Shown piece by piece: positions 54,047 to 62,978 of a stretch of 64,000 nucleotides of DNA. A program made the position numbers and the translations under genes. Under the pieces are notes generated by a model that was not told the DNA's origin, did no database searches, and saw only the letters and a program-made list of their open reading frames with translations. Within the stretch, counting starts at the first letter, position 1; each line of letters starts with the position of its first letter. Source of the DNA: Bacillus alkalicellulosilyticus (GTDB lineage Bacteria > Bacillota > Bacilli > Bacillales > Bacillaceae_F); contig NZ_KV917381.1 of assembly GCF_002019795.1 (NCBI RefSeq), positions 2,574,068 through 2,638,067 of the forward strand, in the 5' to 3' direction.

Positions 54047-54766
54047 TTAATCTATTCTGCGTTGCATCCTTTTATATAACAAAATCAATAATAGCAGATG
54101 ATAGCCAACTCCTGCTATGAAAAATAAAAGATAAGTTATAAAATAAGCATGAAAAAAAACTTTTGCTGACCAAAATGTAGGAAATAAACTCACGCCTACC
54201 TGCCACTGCCACGGTAAGAAATAAACAGCTAACGGTGCTAGGATAACAATTCCTGCCCCTTTTGATAAAGCCAAACCCTCTACTTTATTAGCCGCAAATG
54301 TACCTAAGAACAACGTAATCAATGGTGTTAATAGCCCTACTAGTAAAGTGAGTGGAATAACAACTACTGCACGTAGGTTGATTAAGTTCGTAAAATAAAA
54401 CATAAAAACACACATCAGGACGGTACAAACATAAGGTAGGACGAGGCGTACGACAAGATAACCTGATTTTTGTAATGGCGTCACAGCGTAGTATGAAATC
54501 AGATTTTCATCCCTTTCATCAAGCAACATAAATCCGGCAAGTGTCCCTATTAGTAAAGGTACAAGTTGTAGGATGAAAACAGTAAGTAAATCAAAATAGG
54601 AAGTTAAGTCAAATTGAAACTGTAGCAACAGCCATTCCGAAAGTATCGGAGGAACGATTTTAAAGACAATGGCAATCATGGCCATCCCAAAGACGACCAT
54701 CAATAACATTGGGTCACGACGAACATTTTTGATATCTGACAACGCCAACTGAATGATTGGTTTCAC
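54047..54766 (-). CDS. ABC exporter permease, second subunit
   Basis: 239 residues with six membrane segments. The start is three bases after the stop of the first permease gene. It has an ABC-2-like layout with a conserved acidic loop LLDERDENLISYYAVTPLQKSGYL after the second segment, like the permeases of fluoroquinolone-type exporters. Confidence 0.82.
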   Translation of the reverse strand: MKPIIQLALSDIKNVRRDPMLLMVVFGMAMIAIVFKIVPPILSEWLLLQFQFDLTSYFDLLTVFILQLVPLLIGTLAGFMLLDERDENLISYYAVTPLQKSGYLVVRLVLPYVCTVLMCVFMFYFTNLINLRAVVVIPLTLLVGLLTPLITLFLGTFAANKVEGLALSKGAGIVILAPLAVYFLPWQWQVGVSLFPTFWSAKVFFHAYFITYLLFFIAGVGYHLLLLILLYKRMQRRID

Positions 54767-54769
54767 GTA

Positions 54770-55471
54770 TCACCCACCTACCTTCAAAACAACCTGTGTA
54801 TGAAACGAATGCTGAGCCCACAAAAAGGCGATTCCAAGCCAAACTACGATACTCGTAAGTAACAACACCATTTCTCCTACTCCAACAGGTGAGAATGTAG
54901 AATTTATCAAAAGCAATGAAGCTTGTGTTGGAAGAAGATAATACAATGGTGAATCATAGAGCTGAACAAACCCAACGATCGGAACACAAAAAATAAGCGC
55001 ATAAAATGGTGACATGAGAAAAAAGCCATTTAACGACTTACAGCGGACAGCAACTCCAATTCCAATCAACGTAAAAAAAACTGATGTGAGAAATACGCCA
55101 AGGATGAATAAAAACGTAATATGATAGAGGCCAAAAATAGCAATATGAATAACTGATGCCGTTAAAACAGATAACAACCCAAGCGATACTACTTTCGACA
55201 ACAGGTAATCTCTTATTTGTAGAGGGGTTACAAACAAATTATCGTAGATGTTTTGTCCTTTCTCTAAGAGAATGATTCCCCCAATGAAAAAGTATCCTAG
55301 TGCACTTGGATCAGAAAAAACAATAATTACCGTTGTCATCGGTTTCGCTTTCTCAGGAATGAAAGAGAGTAGCGCAATATACATCAGTGTAATAACGGCA
55401 TATACTAGATAAAAGCCATGACGAATTTGAAACTTTACATCTTGTCTTAGCATGACCATTAGACTATTCAT
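54770..55471 (-). CDS. ABC exporter permease, first subunit
   Basis: 233 residues, six membrane segments. Overlaps the ATPase gene by four bases. It has the same layout as the next gene (loop IILLEKGQNIYDNLFVTPLQIRDYLLSK after segment 2), so the two are distant paralogues that likely pair in one exporter. Confidence 0.83.
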   Translation of the reverse strand: MNSLMVMLRQDVKFQIRHGFYLVYAVITLMYIALLSFIPEKAKPMTTVIIVFSDPSALGYFFIGGIILLEKGQNIYDNLFVTPLQIRDYLLSKVVSLGLLSVLTASVIHIAIFGLYHITFLFILGVFLTSVFFTLIGIGVAVRCKSLNGFFLMSPFYALIFCVPIVGFVQLYDSPLYYLLPTQASLLLINSTFSPVGVGEMVLLLTSIVVWLGIAFLWAQHSFHTQVVLKVGG

Positions 55472-56325
55472 ACTAAGTGTCTCCCCGTAACATCTATGAA
55501 AATATCCTCCAACGTCGTTTCTTGCGTATGGATCGTTTCAATTTCTGATTCTTTCAGTAAAGTAAGGAACTCTGAATTAAGACCAATTTGATGTAATCGA
55601 AAGTCCTTTTTTTCCGTATGGCCGAACTGGTCTTTGTATTCCACTTTGACTACTTTCTTTCCCCTATTAATTTTAAGAGCACGTGGTGAGTCAATTAAAC
55701 TTATTTTTCCATCGACAATGAATGCAACACGGTCACAGATTTGTTCGGCAATGGTCATGTTGTGTGTTGTTATCACAATTGTTTTTCCTTGCTTCTTCTT
55801 CTCAAGAATAATATCTTTAACCAATTTCATGTTTGTTGGGTCAAGTCCTGATGTCGGTTCATCTAAAAAAAGCACATCAGGGTCATGTAAAAGCGCTCGA
55901 CATAAATTCAATCTCATTTTCATTCCCTTCGAAAAATTCCCTACTTTCGTGTTGGCATCCTTTTCTAATCCGACTCGGGTTAGCAGAGTCATAGAGTCTT
56001 CAACTTGAGTAGAGTATAAGCTACTAAAAAAAGTGAGGTTTTCAATGGCAGTAAACCGTTGATAAAAATTTGGAAACTCAAACGCTACCCCTATTTTTTC
56101 AAAATAAGAAGCTTGAGCTTGACTTAGTTCCTGGTCAATCACCTCTACATGACCTATGTAATTTTTCAATATCCCAATTAGAATTTTCTGAATGGTACTT
56201 TTTCCTGCACCAGATGGTCCTAAAAACCCAAAAACTTCACCTTTCTCAATTGTGAAGCTTATATCCTTAATCGTATTCTCAGCATTTCCAGGGTACTGAT
56301 ATTGCAAATGTTCTACTTTAATCAT
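55468..56325 (-). CDS. ABC exporter ATP-binding protein
   Basis: 285 residues. Walker A GPSGAGKST near residue 37, signature FSKGMKMRLNL, Walker B VLFLDEPTSGLDP, H-loop TTHNMTIAEQ. The signature and the two-permease arrangement match the fluoroquinolone export ABC type found in Gram-positive bacteria. The substrate has not been established from sequence. First gene of a three-gene operon. Confidence 0.9.
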   Translation of the reverse strand: MIKVEHLQYQYPGNAENTIKDISFTIEKGEVFGFLGPSGAGKSTIQKILIGILKNYIGHVEVIDQELSQAQASYFEKIGVAFEFPNFYQRFTAIENLTFFSSLYSTQVEDSMTLLTRVGLEKDANTKVGNFSKGMKMRLNLCRALLHDPDVLFLDEPTSGLDPTNMKLVKDIILEKKKQGKTIVITTHNMTIAEQICDRVAFIVDGKISLIDSPRALKINRGKKVVKVEYKDQFGHTEKKDFRLHQIGLNSEFLTLLKESEIETIHTQETTLEDIFIDVTGRHLV

Positions 56326-56453
56326 CTTTTATCCCTTTCTCAATCATATATTAGATTCTCACAATTCTCTTAGTCGTCTTTTTACTACGTACGTTTCATT
56401 TTTTCATAGAGTTTTTAGTTTTGACACGGATATGGTTTTTCCCTCTAAAACTA

Positions 56454-56482
56454 TTGCATATTTCTGCCAAGTAAAGTATATT
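56454..56482 (+). promoter_or_regulatory. Candidate sigma-A promoter of GNAT gene
   Basis: TTGCAT (56454-56459), a 17-bp spacer and TATATT (56477-56482) lie about 34 bp upstream of the ATG, whose ribosome site is AAGGGGAG. Confidence 0.6.
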
Positions 56483-56515
56483 ATGTGAATCTTAATAATG
56501 TAAGGGGAGAAAAAA

Positions 56516-56953
56516 ATGAACATAAGACCTGTTCAGCCTAGTGATAAAAGTATACTTACGCACTTAATGTACCAATACATCGTTGACTTTTACCAACGTC
56601 CAAAACCAAAAGAAGAAAACGTTCATGAGTTAATTGAAACGTTATTACAAAAAAAAGAAGGCATCCAGTTTATTGCAGAAAATGAGGGTGAATACGTCGG
56701 CTTTGCAACATTATATTTCAGCTTCAGTACAACTAAGGCCGCTAGAGTGACGATAATGAATGATTTATATGTAGTAGAGCAAGCCAGAGGAACTGGAGTG
56801 GCTCAGCAGTTGTTTAAAGCATGTGAAGACTACACCAAAGAAAATGGCTATGCCTATATGTCTTGGGTAACAGCATCAGACAACCTGCGTGCCCAACGCT
56901 TCTATGAAAAGATGGGTGGGGTTCGTGGAAGTTGGGAGAATTACTCGATATAA
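56516..56953 (+). CDS. GNAT family N-acetyltransferase
   Basis: 145 residues. The acetyl-CoA binding motif is seen as NDLYVVEQARGTGVAQQLFKACEDY (R-G-x-G-x-A). WVTASDNLRAQRFYEKMG forms the C-terminal motif B. Small single-domain acetyltransferase of unknown substrate; its own promoter is visible. Confidence 0.87.
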   Translation: MNIRPVQPSDKSILTHLMYQYIVDFYQRPKPKEENVHELIETLLQKKEGIQFIAENEGEYVGFATLYFSFSTTKAARVTIMNDLYVVEQARGTGVAQQLFKACEDYTKENGYAYMSWVTASDNLRAQRFYEKMGGVRGSWENYSI

Positions 56954-57049
56954 ACATTAGTTTTTTTCTTCCTCCGCTTTAGTCAAACGATTAATTACCA
57001 TGGAAGAAGAGCTTCGGAGATAACTGGTATAAATAGGCCGGAACGATTG

Positions 57050-57222
57050 AGGGCACTGTAAAAGTTAAAAACCGAACTTTTTTATATGGTTGCAATGGCT
57101 CCACTCGTTGCCCGCCTGCTACGAGAAACCCCCTCGTAGCAGGCTTATAAAAAATGCAACGGTTACGCACATTGCATCGAGGGCACTGTAAAAGTTAAAA
57201 ACCGAACTTTTTCAGTGCCCTC
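57050..57222. repeat. Compound palindrome, family C (copy 3), between two family B hairpins
   Basis: Two copies of GAGGGCACTGTAAAAGTTAA with AAACCGAACTTTTT (about 57052 and 57179) flank a nested palindrome. Its arms GCAATGGCTCCACTCGTTGC and GCAACGGTTACGCACATTGC pair at both ends around a perfect 12-bp inner stem GCCTGCTACGAG/CTCGTAGCAGGC. The second family B copy is complete (ends CAGTGCCCTC). Confidence 0.88.
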
Positions 57223-57264
57223 GGTAAAACAACCTTTCGTTCCGACTCTTTAATACTTTAATTG

Positions 57265-57705
57265 TTATTGTACTTTTTCACCCGCTGGGATTGCTTCGTT
57301 CAATAATGCACTTAATTTCTCATAGTCAACCTTCCAGTAATAACCATTACTATTTTGAACATAGTTCATACCCATAACCCACAAGTCACCACCATAAGTA
57401 GTATTGTCATGCATTTGAATTAGAATTTGCGTGTATTTTTCAGGTTGTTCATCAAGTGAAAAACTATTAACTTCTGAGTATTGTTCTGACTTAGATAACA
57501 ACTTACCTATCCGCGATACTTCCTTTTGATTTGTAATTAGATATTGAGAAGAACCCTCTTCATTTTCGATACTGACAATGAGTTGTTTTATATCATTTTT
57601 AGAGAGAGAAAATCCCCAAATTGAAATATGTGTTTGAGAATGAACTCCACCATATGCCATTACTAGAATCAAAGGAATTAATAAAATAGATATTTTTTTA
57701 TTCAT
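57265..57705 (-). CDS. Hypothetical secreted protein
   Basis: 146 residues with an N-terminal signal-like segment (residues 1-23; no lipobox cysteine). The rest is a probable small globular extracytoplasmic domain. ATG follows GAAGGAG. I do not recognise the family. It is the gene downstream of the Hsp70-type cluster in the same direction, separated by a hairpin. Confidence 0.6.
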   Translation of the reverse strand: MNKKISILLIPLILVMAYGGVHSQTHISIWGFSLSKNDIKQLIVSIENEEGSSQYLITNQKEVSRIGKLLSKSEQYSEVNSFSLDEQPEKYTQILIQMHDNTTYGGDLWVMGMNYVQNSNGYYWKVDYEKLSALLNEAIPAGEKVQ

Positions 57706-57815
57706 TCAAAGGCTCCTTCTGCCAGAATAATACCCTGATTAGTACACTTCTTATTAAACTTGTATAGTCATTACTACATATATATTAACATAGTCTTCCT
57801 AATAGTCTAACAAAA

Positions 57816-57860
57816 GAAGGTTAGACAAAAGGGGTGTCTTTACCCTTTTGCCTCACCCTC
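57816..57860 (-). terminator. Terminator of the Hsp70-type cluster, family A hairpin
   Basis: GAAGGTTAGACAAAAGGG pairs with ACCCTTTTGCCTCACCCTC imperfectly. The minus strand continues TTCTTTTG. It closes the cluster that ends with the J-domain gene. Confidence 0.8.
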
Positions 57861-57877
57861 TCAATAATTTCACTTCG

Positions 57878-59047
57878 TCACAATATGGCCGCCAATATCC
57901 CAATGGCTATAATAATTAGGACGAGACATCCGAGGATATTGAGGATTTTTTCAGCATAAAAATACCATAAAAATCCTCCGATTATCCCAAGGATGGGTGT
58001 TCCAATAAATGAAAGAATAATTCCTAAAATGATCGCAACGGCTATTGAACCTCTTGATTCATCGGCTATAGGTTGAGAATACGTTGTAGCCGCTGTTTCT
58101 TGACGATTATATGATGGTTGTTGCCTAGGTTGGTGATTGTTGTAGTTACGATTTTGCCTTACACTTGCCTCTGCATCTCGTAACCATGCAGATACTTCTC
58201 GATTTGCGCCTTTGTTAATATCTTTAATGATCGATACTAATTCAGCATACCCAGGGTGGTCCGATTGGATATCAATACAAATGTCTATTAAATTACTCAT
58301 CACAGATTCCTTGTCTCTTTGATTTGTCGCTACATTTTTTATGCGATGGACAATTCTTTGATGATGCTGTTTATTATCGACAATGTCTGTTAAGAAAAAT
58401 AACTCTGTTAACAACGGCAATTCTTGAGGTGTTTCTTTACTATACGAAAACTTTTGCTCAAGAATGTTAATCGCATCATAATATTCTTTTAAATCAACAT
58501 GAATGTTAGATAGTCTTAAATAATAATTGGCTTCCCCAGGATTAATATCAATTAACTTCCGCAGAAAGGATTTCGCTTTCTGAAAATCCCGTTTTTCAAA
58601 AAACAATCTAGCTAGCAACTGCGTGACATACTCATTTTGAGCATTATTCATATAAAGATTCATAAGCGTTCGTCTTGCATCATCATAGCGTTTAAGTTCT
58701 AATTCACAATAACCGATGTTTTCTTTTACCGAATCATCATCAGGATATCTTCGGTTCATTTCTTGCAGCAATGATAGAGCTGAGTAATAATTCTCTCGGT
58801 CATATTCATCTAACACTTGCTGTTGCAGTTCTTGATAAACTCCATCATCTCTTTGAGAGCGGTCATATTCTGCTCGTTTATTATCATCAAACAGTGTTTT
58901 ATATGCCTTTGTAAGGATTTTAAATTGTTCTGGATGCGTTTCATTTGGATAAATACGAACCATCTTATAGTACGCACGCTTCACTTCTTGGGCAGTTGCA
59001 GTTTCAGAAACTTGCAATATCTCGTAATAATTATCAGTTTCTCTCAT
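57878..59047 (-). CDS. Membrane-anchored J-domain/TPR protein with degenerate HPD motif
   Basis: About 389 residues from ATG at 59047 (GGAGGTAGCT upstream), overlapping the end of the previous gene. Residues 6-65 form a clear J-domain (NYYEILQVSETATAQEVKRAY...FKILTKAYKTLFDDNKRAEYD). The catalytic His-Pro-Asp, which triggers Hsp70 ATPase, is here Tyr33-Pro34-Asn35. TPR-like repeats run from about 75 to 270, then a Gln/Asn/Arg-rich linker, and two membrane segments at the C-terminus (about 330-388). It is the last gene of a cluster with Hsp70 and GrpE-like genes, so it most likely serves that Hsp70, perhaps without the usual ATPase trigger. Confidence 0.85.
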   Translation of the reverse strand: MRETDNYYEILQVSETATAQEVKRAYYKMVRIYPNETHPEQFKILTKAYKTLFDDNKRAEYDRSQRDDGVYQELQQQVLDEYDRENYYSALSLLQEMNRRYPDDDSVKENIGYCELELKRYDDARRTLMNLYMNNAQNEYVTQLLARLFFEKRDFQKAKSFLRKLIDINPGEANYYLRLSNIHVDLKEYYDAINILEQKFSYSKETPQELPLLTELFFLTDIVDNKQHHQRIVHRIKNVATNQRDKESVMSNLIDICIDIQSDHPGYAELVSIIKDINKGANREVSAWLRDAEASVRQNRNYNNHQPRQQPSYNRQETAATTYSQPIADESRGSIAVAIILGIILSFIGTPILGIIGGFLWYFYAEKILNILGCLVLIIIAIGILAAIL

Positions 59048-60284
59048 AGCTACCTCCAATAATGTCTCGTAGAAGCGCATATGCATGTTGGCCGGTCCAA
59101 TCATCTGTATAATCGGAAGTAATTTTTTCTAACAAAGCAATTCCTTCTGTCTTTTGTCCAGCATTTAATAACAGCTGCGCTTTTAATAGCAGGACATCAT
59201 CGACATACGGCGACTCTTGCAATTGTCTTGTATCACTTTGAAGAAACCTGTCTATTAAAGGTTCAATCGATGGGTCTTCGTTATTTATACGCAATTTCGA
59301 TTGTAGTAAAAAGAAAAAGGCATCGTCAGAAAAATAATAGCTTACATTCATTTGTATACTTTCTTCAAACGCTTGACTAGCCAGCTCATATTCCCCACTT
59401 TTAAAAGCGTTCATCCCATTTTCATAAGAAATCTTTGCAGCTTGAAAGACAAGGTCATCCCAATTAATTTCAGTGACCGATATCACGTCTTCCACTTCTT
59501 GCTTAAACTCTTGCACAAGCTGTAATTCCGTTTCTAATTCAGCCTGTGTTTCTTCAAGTTGATGGACTTGTTTATCCAAATCAGCAAGCATTTCTTCATA
59601 CACTTCTGTTTGTGGTGCAACGACAAGAAGAGGCTCAGCTGCCACCTCAATCATTTCTTTTGGGGCCAAAGCCTTCATTGCTAATGCTCCTACTAGCAAG
59701 GATGCTACTAATCCAGAAGTGTATAGCAATCTCTTAATATTGACTGTCCGTTGGCTTCCCTGACTGTTACGAATCTCTTCAATTACTACATGAATCCTTT
59801 GAATGGAGCTACATTGTTTTTGATAAGCGGCTAAGGAATGATACACCTGTTCCGCTTCATCAACTTGCTCATTTAACAACAACAACAGCAAATACGCCTC
59901 ATAACAAGAAGTCGGAAGAGGAAGGTCTTTCTGTAAAAGCTCCCCTTTCATTTCTTGCAATGCCAATTCGAATTGCTCATCTCGGATATGTGAAATTACA
60001 CGATTATAGCAATCATAAATACTATCATACTCTGGAAGGAGCTTCTCAATTTCCCTACTCTTTTCTTCAACTCCTTCAATTTCATTGTCGGTTATTGAAG
60101 TCCACTGAGAAAGGGCACGGTGCGGATATCCTGTTAGGACATGTAATAGTCCCAAAGTCCATCGCGAAAGTGAATGTGTCGGAAATTTTTTAAGCACAAT
60201 TTCTAAATAGTGGGCGGCTGCCTCATACTTTTCTTCTTGTATAAATACGAGAGCTTCATTGTATCTCTTTATTGTATTCTGCAT
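59034..60284 (-). CDS. Membrane TPR/coiled-coil protein
   Basis: 416 residues. Residues 1-170 form cytoplasmic TPR-like helices (first unit EALVFIQEEKYEAAAHYLEIVLKKFP). A single membrane segment lies at about 186-206. A coiled coil follows (about 225-270) and then further TPR-like helices (ENGMNAFKSGEYELASQAFEESI). It would span the membrane with repeats on both sides. It starts 12 bases after the Hsp70 stop and overlaps the J-domain gene. Scaffold or client receptor function is inferred. Confidence 0.75.
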   Translation of the reverse strand: MQNTIKRYNEALVFIQEEKYEAAAHYLEIVLKKFPTHSLSRWTLGLLHVLTGYPHRALSQWTSITDNEIEGVEEKSREIEKLLPEYDSIYDCYNRVISHIRDEQFELALQEMKGELLQKDLPLPTSCYEAYLLLLLLNEQVDEAEQVYHSLAAYQKQCSSIQRIHVVIEEIRNSQGSQRTVNIKRLLYTSGLVASLLVGALAMKALAPKEMIEVAAEPLLVVAPQTEVYEEMLADLDKQVHQLEETQAELETELQLVQEFKQEVEDVISVTEINWDDLVFQAAKISYENGMNAFKSGEYELASQAFEESIQMNVSYYFSDDAFFFLLQSKLRINNEDPSIEPLIDRFLQSDTRQLQESPYVDDVLLLKAQLLLNAGQKTEGIALLEKITSDYTDDWTGQHAYALLRDIIGGSYERN

Positions 60285-60296
60285 TCGGCTACACCT

Positions 60297-62039
60297 CTAA
60301 ACTAGTTCAATTAATAAATCAGTCAACTCGTCCTCGTATTTTTTGACAGCTACTGTGTCGTTTTTTTCTAATGCATTTCGAAGATTCGCTAACAATCCTT
60401 CGATTTTTTGACGCTCACTACTATCTACTTCATCAATCATTTTCTCTGCACGATTAATGACATTTTTCACTTCATGGTAAAGCTCAGACTGATTCCATTC
60501 TTGCTCCATTCTTTCCTTGGAAGCAGCTACTTCTTGGTCGGTCATAACGCCTAATTGAGTTCGAATTACTCCTGTTTTTTTCTTACCTGTGCTAATGACA
60601 GTCGCTTCAACTTGAAGTAAGCCGTTAATATCATAGGAAAATTTCACTTCTATTTTTTCTTCCCCCGCAGGACGTGCTGGAATTCCGTCCAAGATTATAT
60701 CCTTTGAGAGCAGCTTTTCTTCTTTTACATAAATATCTTCATCGTCACCTTGATACACAGGAATGCTTACAGAATCTTGGTTATCAGAGATCGTAGAGTA
60801 GATTTTACTTTCTGTAATAGGAACCGTACTGTTTCTTGGAATAATCGGGTCAAAATAGCCTGGCATTGGTTGTCCACCGATATATTTCACAACTTCGGTC
60901 CCTAGTGTATATGGACAAACATCAATAACCATTAATCCTTGTGCGCTATCTAGCTCACCACTTTTAATTCCACCTTGTACTGCAGCACCTAAGGCTACCG
61001 CCTCGTCTGGGTTCAGGTCTTTTCGTAATGGTTTAGAAAACTTCTTCTCTACTAGCTCTTGAATAAGTGGAATTCGAGTAGAACCACCAACTAATAGCAC
61101 TTCATCAATATCAGCAATCGCTAAACTTGCATCACTTAGTGCTTTTTCAACGTGTTCTAATGTAGACTCTGCTTTATCTCGAATTAAACGTTCAAATTGG
61201 GTTCGACTAATCTCAAGGTCAAGTGACAATGGCATGTTATTATGAATGGCAATATATTGAAGCGTAAAGCTAGCTGTTGTTTGTGTCGATAACGTCTTCT
61301 TCACGTTTTCTGCTTCTTCTTTTATTCTAGCTTTTCGTTGTAAAATTTCATCTTCCGAGCCAATGGATAGCAGGTCAATTCCTTTTTCCTTTTTAAATTC
61401 GTTAATGACATAATCAGCAAGTGTATTATCAAAATCCATTCCACCTAGATTATTGTCTCCTGCACTCGCTTTTACTTCAACGACACCATCAAATAACTCA
61501 ACAACAGACACATCAAATGTTCCACCGCCAAGGTCATAGACAAGAATATGTTGGTCTTTGTCCATATTCTCAATTCCAAAAGCAATCGCAGCAGCCGTTG
61601 GCTCATTAATGATACGCTCTACTTTTAACCCTGCTAGCTCTCCTGCCTTTTGAGTTGCTTTACGTTGTGAATCTGAAAAATAAGCAGGTACGGTAATGAC
61701 GGCTTCATGAACTTCTGTTCCAAGAAAGTCTTCAGCAGATGCTTTTAAATATCTAAGGATATGAGCTGAGATTTCTTCTGGACGATATTCTTTGCCCGTT
61801 ACCGTTACTTTTTCTTCCGTACCCATGAGACGTTTCACTTCTAATACCGTCTCTCTTGGATAACTCGGATATTCCTTTTTCGCGATTGGACCTACTTTTA
61901 TTTCACCTTTTCGGTCAATTTGAAAAACAGAAGGTGTCGTGCGATGACCGTTTTTATTTTCAATAATATGAGGTTTTCCATCCTTTAAATAAGCAATTGC
62001 TGAGTTTGTTGTTCCTAAATCTATTCCTATAATTGTCAT
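60297..62039 (-). CDS. Hsp70-family molecular chaperone, DnaK-like
   Basis: 580 residues. The N-terminal ATPase has GIDLGTTNSAIA (phosphate 1), VYDLGGGTFDVS (phosphate 2) and LLVGGSTRIPLIQ (adenosine). The linker and beta substrate-binding domain (about 360-500) are present, and the C-terminal lid is short. It is not the housekeeping dnaK, which in Bacillus lies in hrcA-grpE-dnaK-dnaJ; here the neighbours are an AAA+ ATPase, a GrpE-like protein and membrane proteins. ATG follows AAGGGGAGAGAGACCA. Confidence 0.92.
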   Translation of the reverse strand: MTIIGIDLGTTNSAIAYLKDGKPHIIENKNGHRTTPSVFQIDRKGEIKVGPIAKKEYPSYPRETVLEVKRLMGTEEKVTVTGKEYRPEEISAHILRYLKASAEDFLGTEVHEAVITVPAYFSDSQRKATQKAGELAGLKVERIINEPTAAAIAFGIENMDKDQHILVYDLGGGTFDVSVVELFDGVVEVKASAGDNNLGGMDFDNTLADYVINEFKKEKGIDLLSIGSEDEILQRKARIKEEAENVKKTLSTQTTASFTLQYIAIHNNMPLSLDLEISRTQFERLIRDKAESTLEHVEKALSDASLAIADIDEVLLVGGSTRIPLIQELVEKKFSKPLRKDLNPDEAVALGAAVQGGIKSGELDSAQGLMVIDVCPYTLGTEVVKYIGGQPMPGYFDPIIPRNSTVPITESKIYSTISDNQDSVSIPVYQGDDEDIYVKEEKLLSKDIILDGIPARPAGEEKIEVKFSYDINGLLQVEATVISTGKKKTGVIRTQLGVMTDQEVAASKERMEQEWNQSELYHEVKNVINRAEKMIDEVDSSERQKIEGLLANLRNALEKNDTVAVKKYEDELTDLLIELV

Positions 62040-62054
62040 TGGTCTCTCTCCCCT

Positions 62055-62939
62055 TTAGTAAATAGTGATTACTTTTGCTTCACGAATTAATTTTCCGGTT
62101 TCTTTAAACCTGAATCCCCGTTGATGAACGGAATAGACCTGAAATTTTTCAAGTTCGGGAGCTGTTTCTGGTGGAACAGTTCCTATACTTATCATGATTT
62201 CACCATCTATAAACTCACCAAGAACCTTTATTTCTTCTATTCCAACTGCACTTAATTCATCTAGGTACGATTGAATTGTTTTTTCTATCTCTGAAGCCCA
62301 CTCTAGCAACTCAGATTTCAAAGCAGATTGATAGATTAAATCCATTGAATCGATCGATTTTAACAAAATATCGATTAAAGCTTTTGAGTGAATCGTAATC
62401 TCTTCTATCGTTTCTTTCGTTTGATTGTGGTCAACATGTTTTGGTGCTAGTTCTGTTAAGCCTTCAATTTTATCTTGAAGCTCTTGATTTAGCTTAAAAG
62501 AAGCACGATTTCCTTTTTTCACTTCGGACTTAATTTCATTAAACAATGCCTCGAAATCAAGAGTCACCTGTGGACTTTCTTCTTTAAGTTGAAGTTCAGT
62601 TATCGGCTTTAATTCAAGCAATTGATTGCGAATGGTCGTAAATAATTTCTCAGTCATCTCATCACCTCTGTAGCGCTTTTGTAAATAATCTAGAAAAACT
62701 TCAATTACGTTAGTATGACTGACTTTTAATTCAGCAGCCCATGTTTGAGCTAACTCTGTACCTTCTCTAGAGGTTGAAATAAAAGAATCATAGATTTGCC
62801 TAAAATGGTCGGCAAATTGTTTACACACAAACGTGTACTGTAAATCAAGCAGAAGGTATAATCCCTTCAGTAGCTCGTCTACGTCCTTTTGCTCGAGTTG
62901 TTGTATAGCCATTGCTTTTTTCTTCTTTTTAAATATCAC
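62055..62939 (-). CDS. GrpE-like protein with large N-terminal helical region
   Basis: 294 residues starting at GTG after GGAGGG. The C-terminal part (about 210-294) has the GrpE pattern: a long helix, then a beta-domain-like run GIEEIKVLGEFIDGEIMISIG and FQVYSVHQRGFRFKETGKLIREAKVITIY, close to the G-V-x-x-x-x-x-x-G-x-x-F-D-P...V-x-x-x-x-x-x-G-Y-x-x-x-x-x-x-x-R-x-A-x-V-x-V form of GrpE. The first 200 residues are helical and unlike GrpE. Probably the nucleotide-exchange partner of the Hsp70 encoded 15 bases downstream. Confidence 0.75.
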   Translation of the reverse strand: MIFKKKKKAMAIQQLEQKDVDELLKGLYLLLDLQYTFVCKQFADHFRQIYDSFISTSREGTELAQTWAAELKVSHTNVIEVFLDYLQKRYRGDEMTEKLFTTIRNQLLELKPITELQLKEESPQVTLDFEALFNEIKSEVKKGNRASFKLNQELQDKIEGLTELAPKHVDHNQTKETIEEITIHSKALIDILLKSIDSMDLIYQSALKSELLEWASEIEKTIQSYLDELSAVGIEEIKVLGEFIDGEIMISIGTVPPETAPELEKFQVYSVHQRGFRFKETGKLIREAKVITIY

Positions 62940-62978
62940 GTTGAACTATCCCTCCTTGTATCGGGTAGTCATGCTTTG

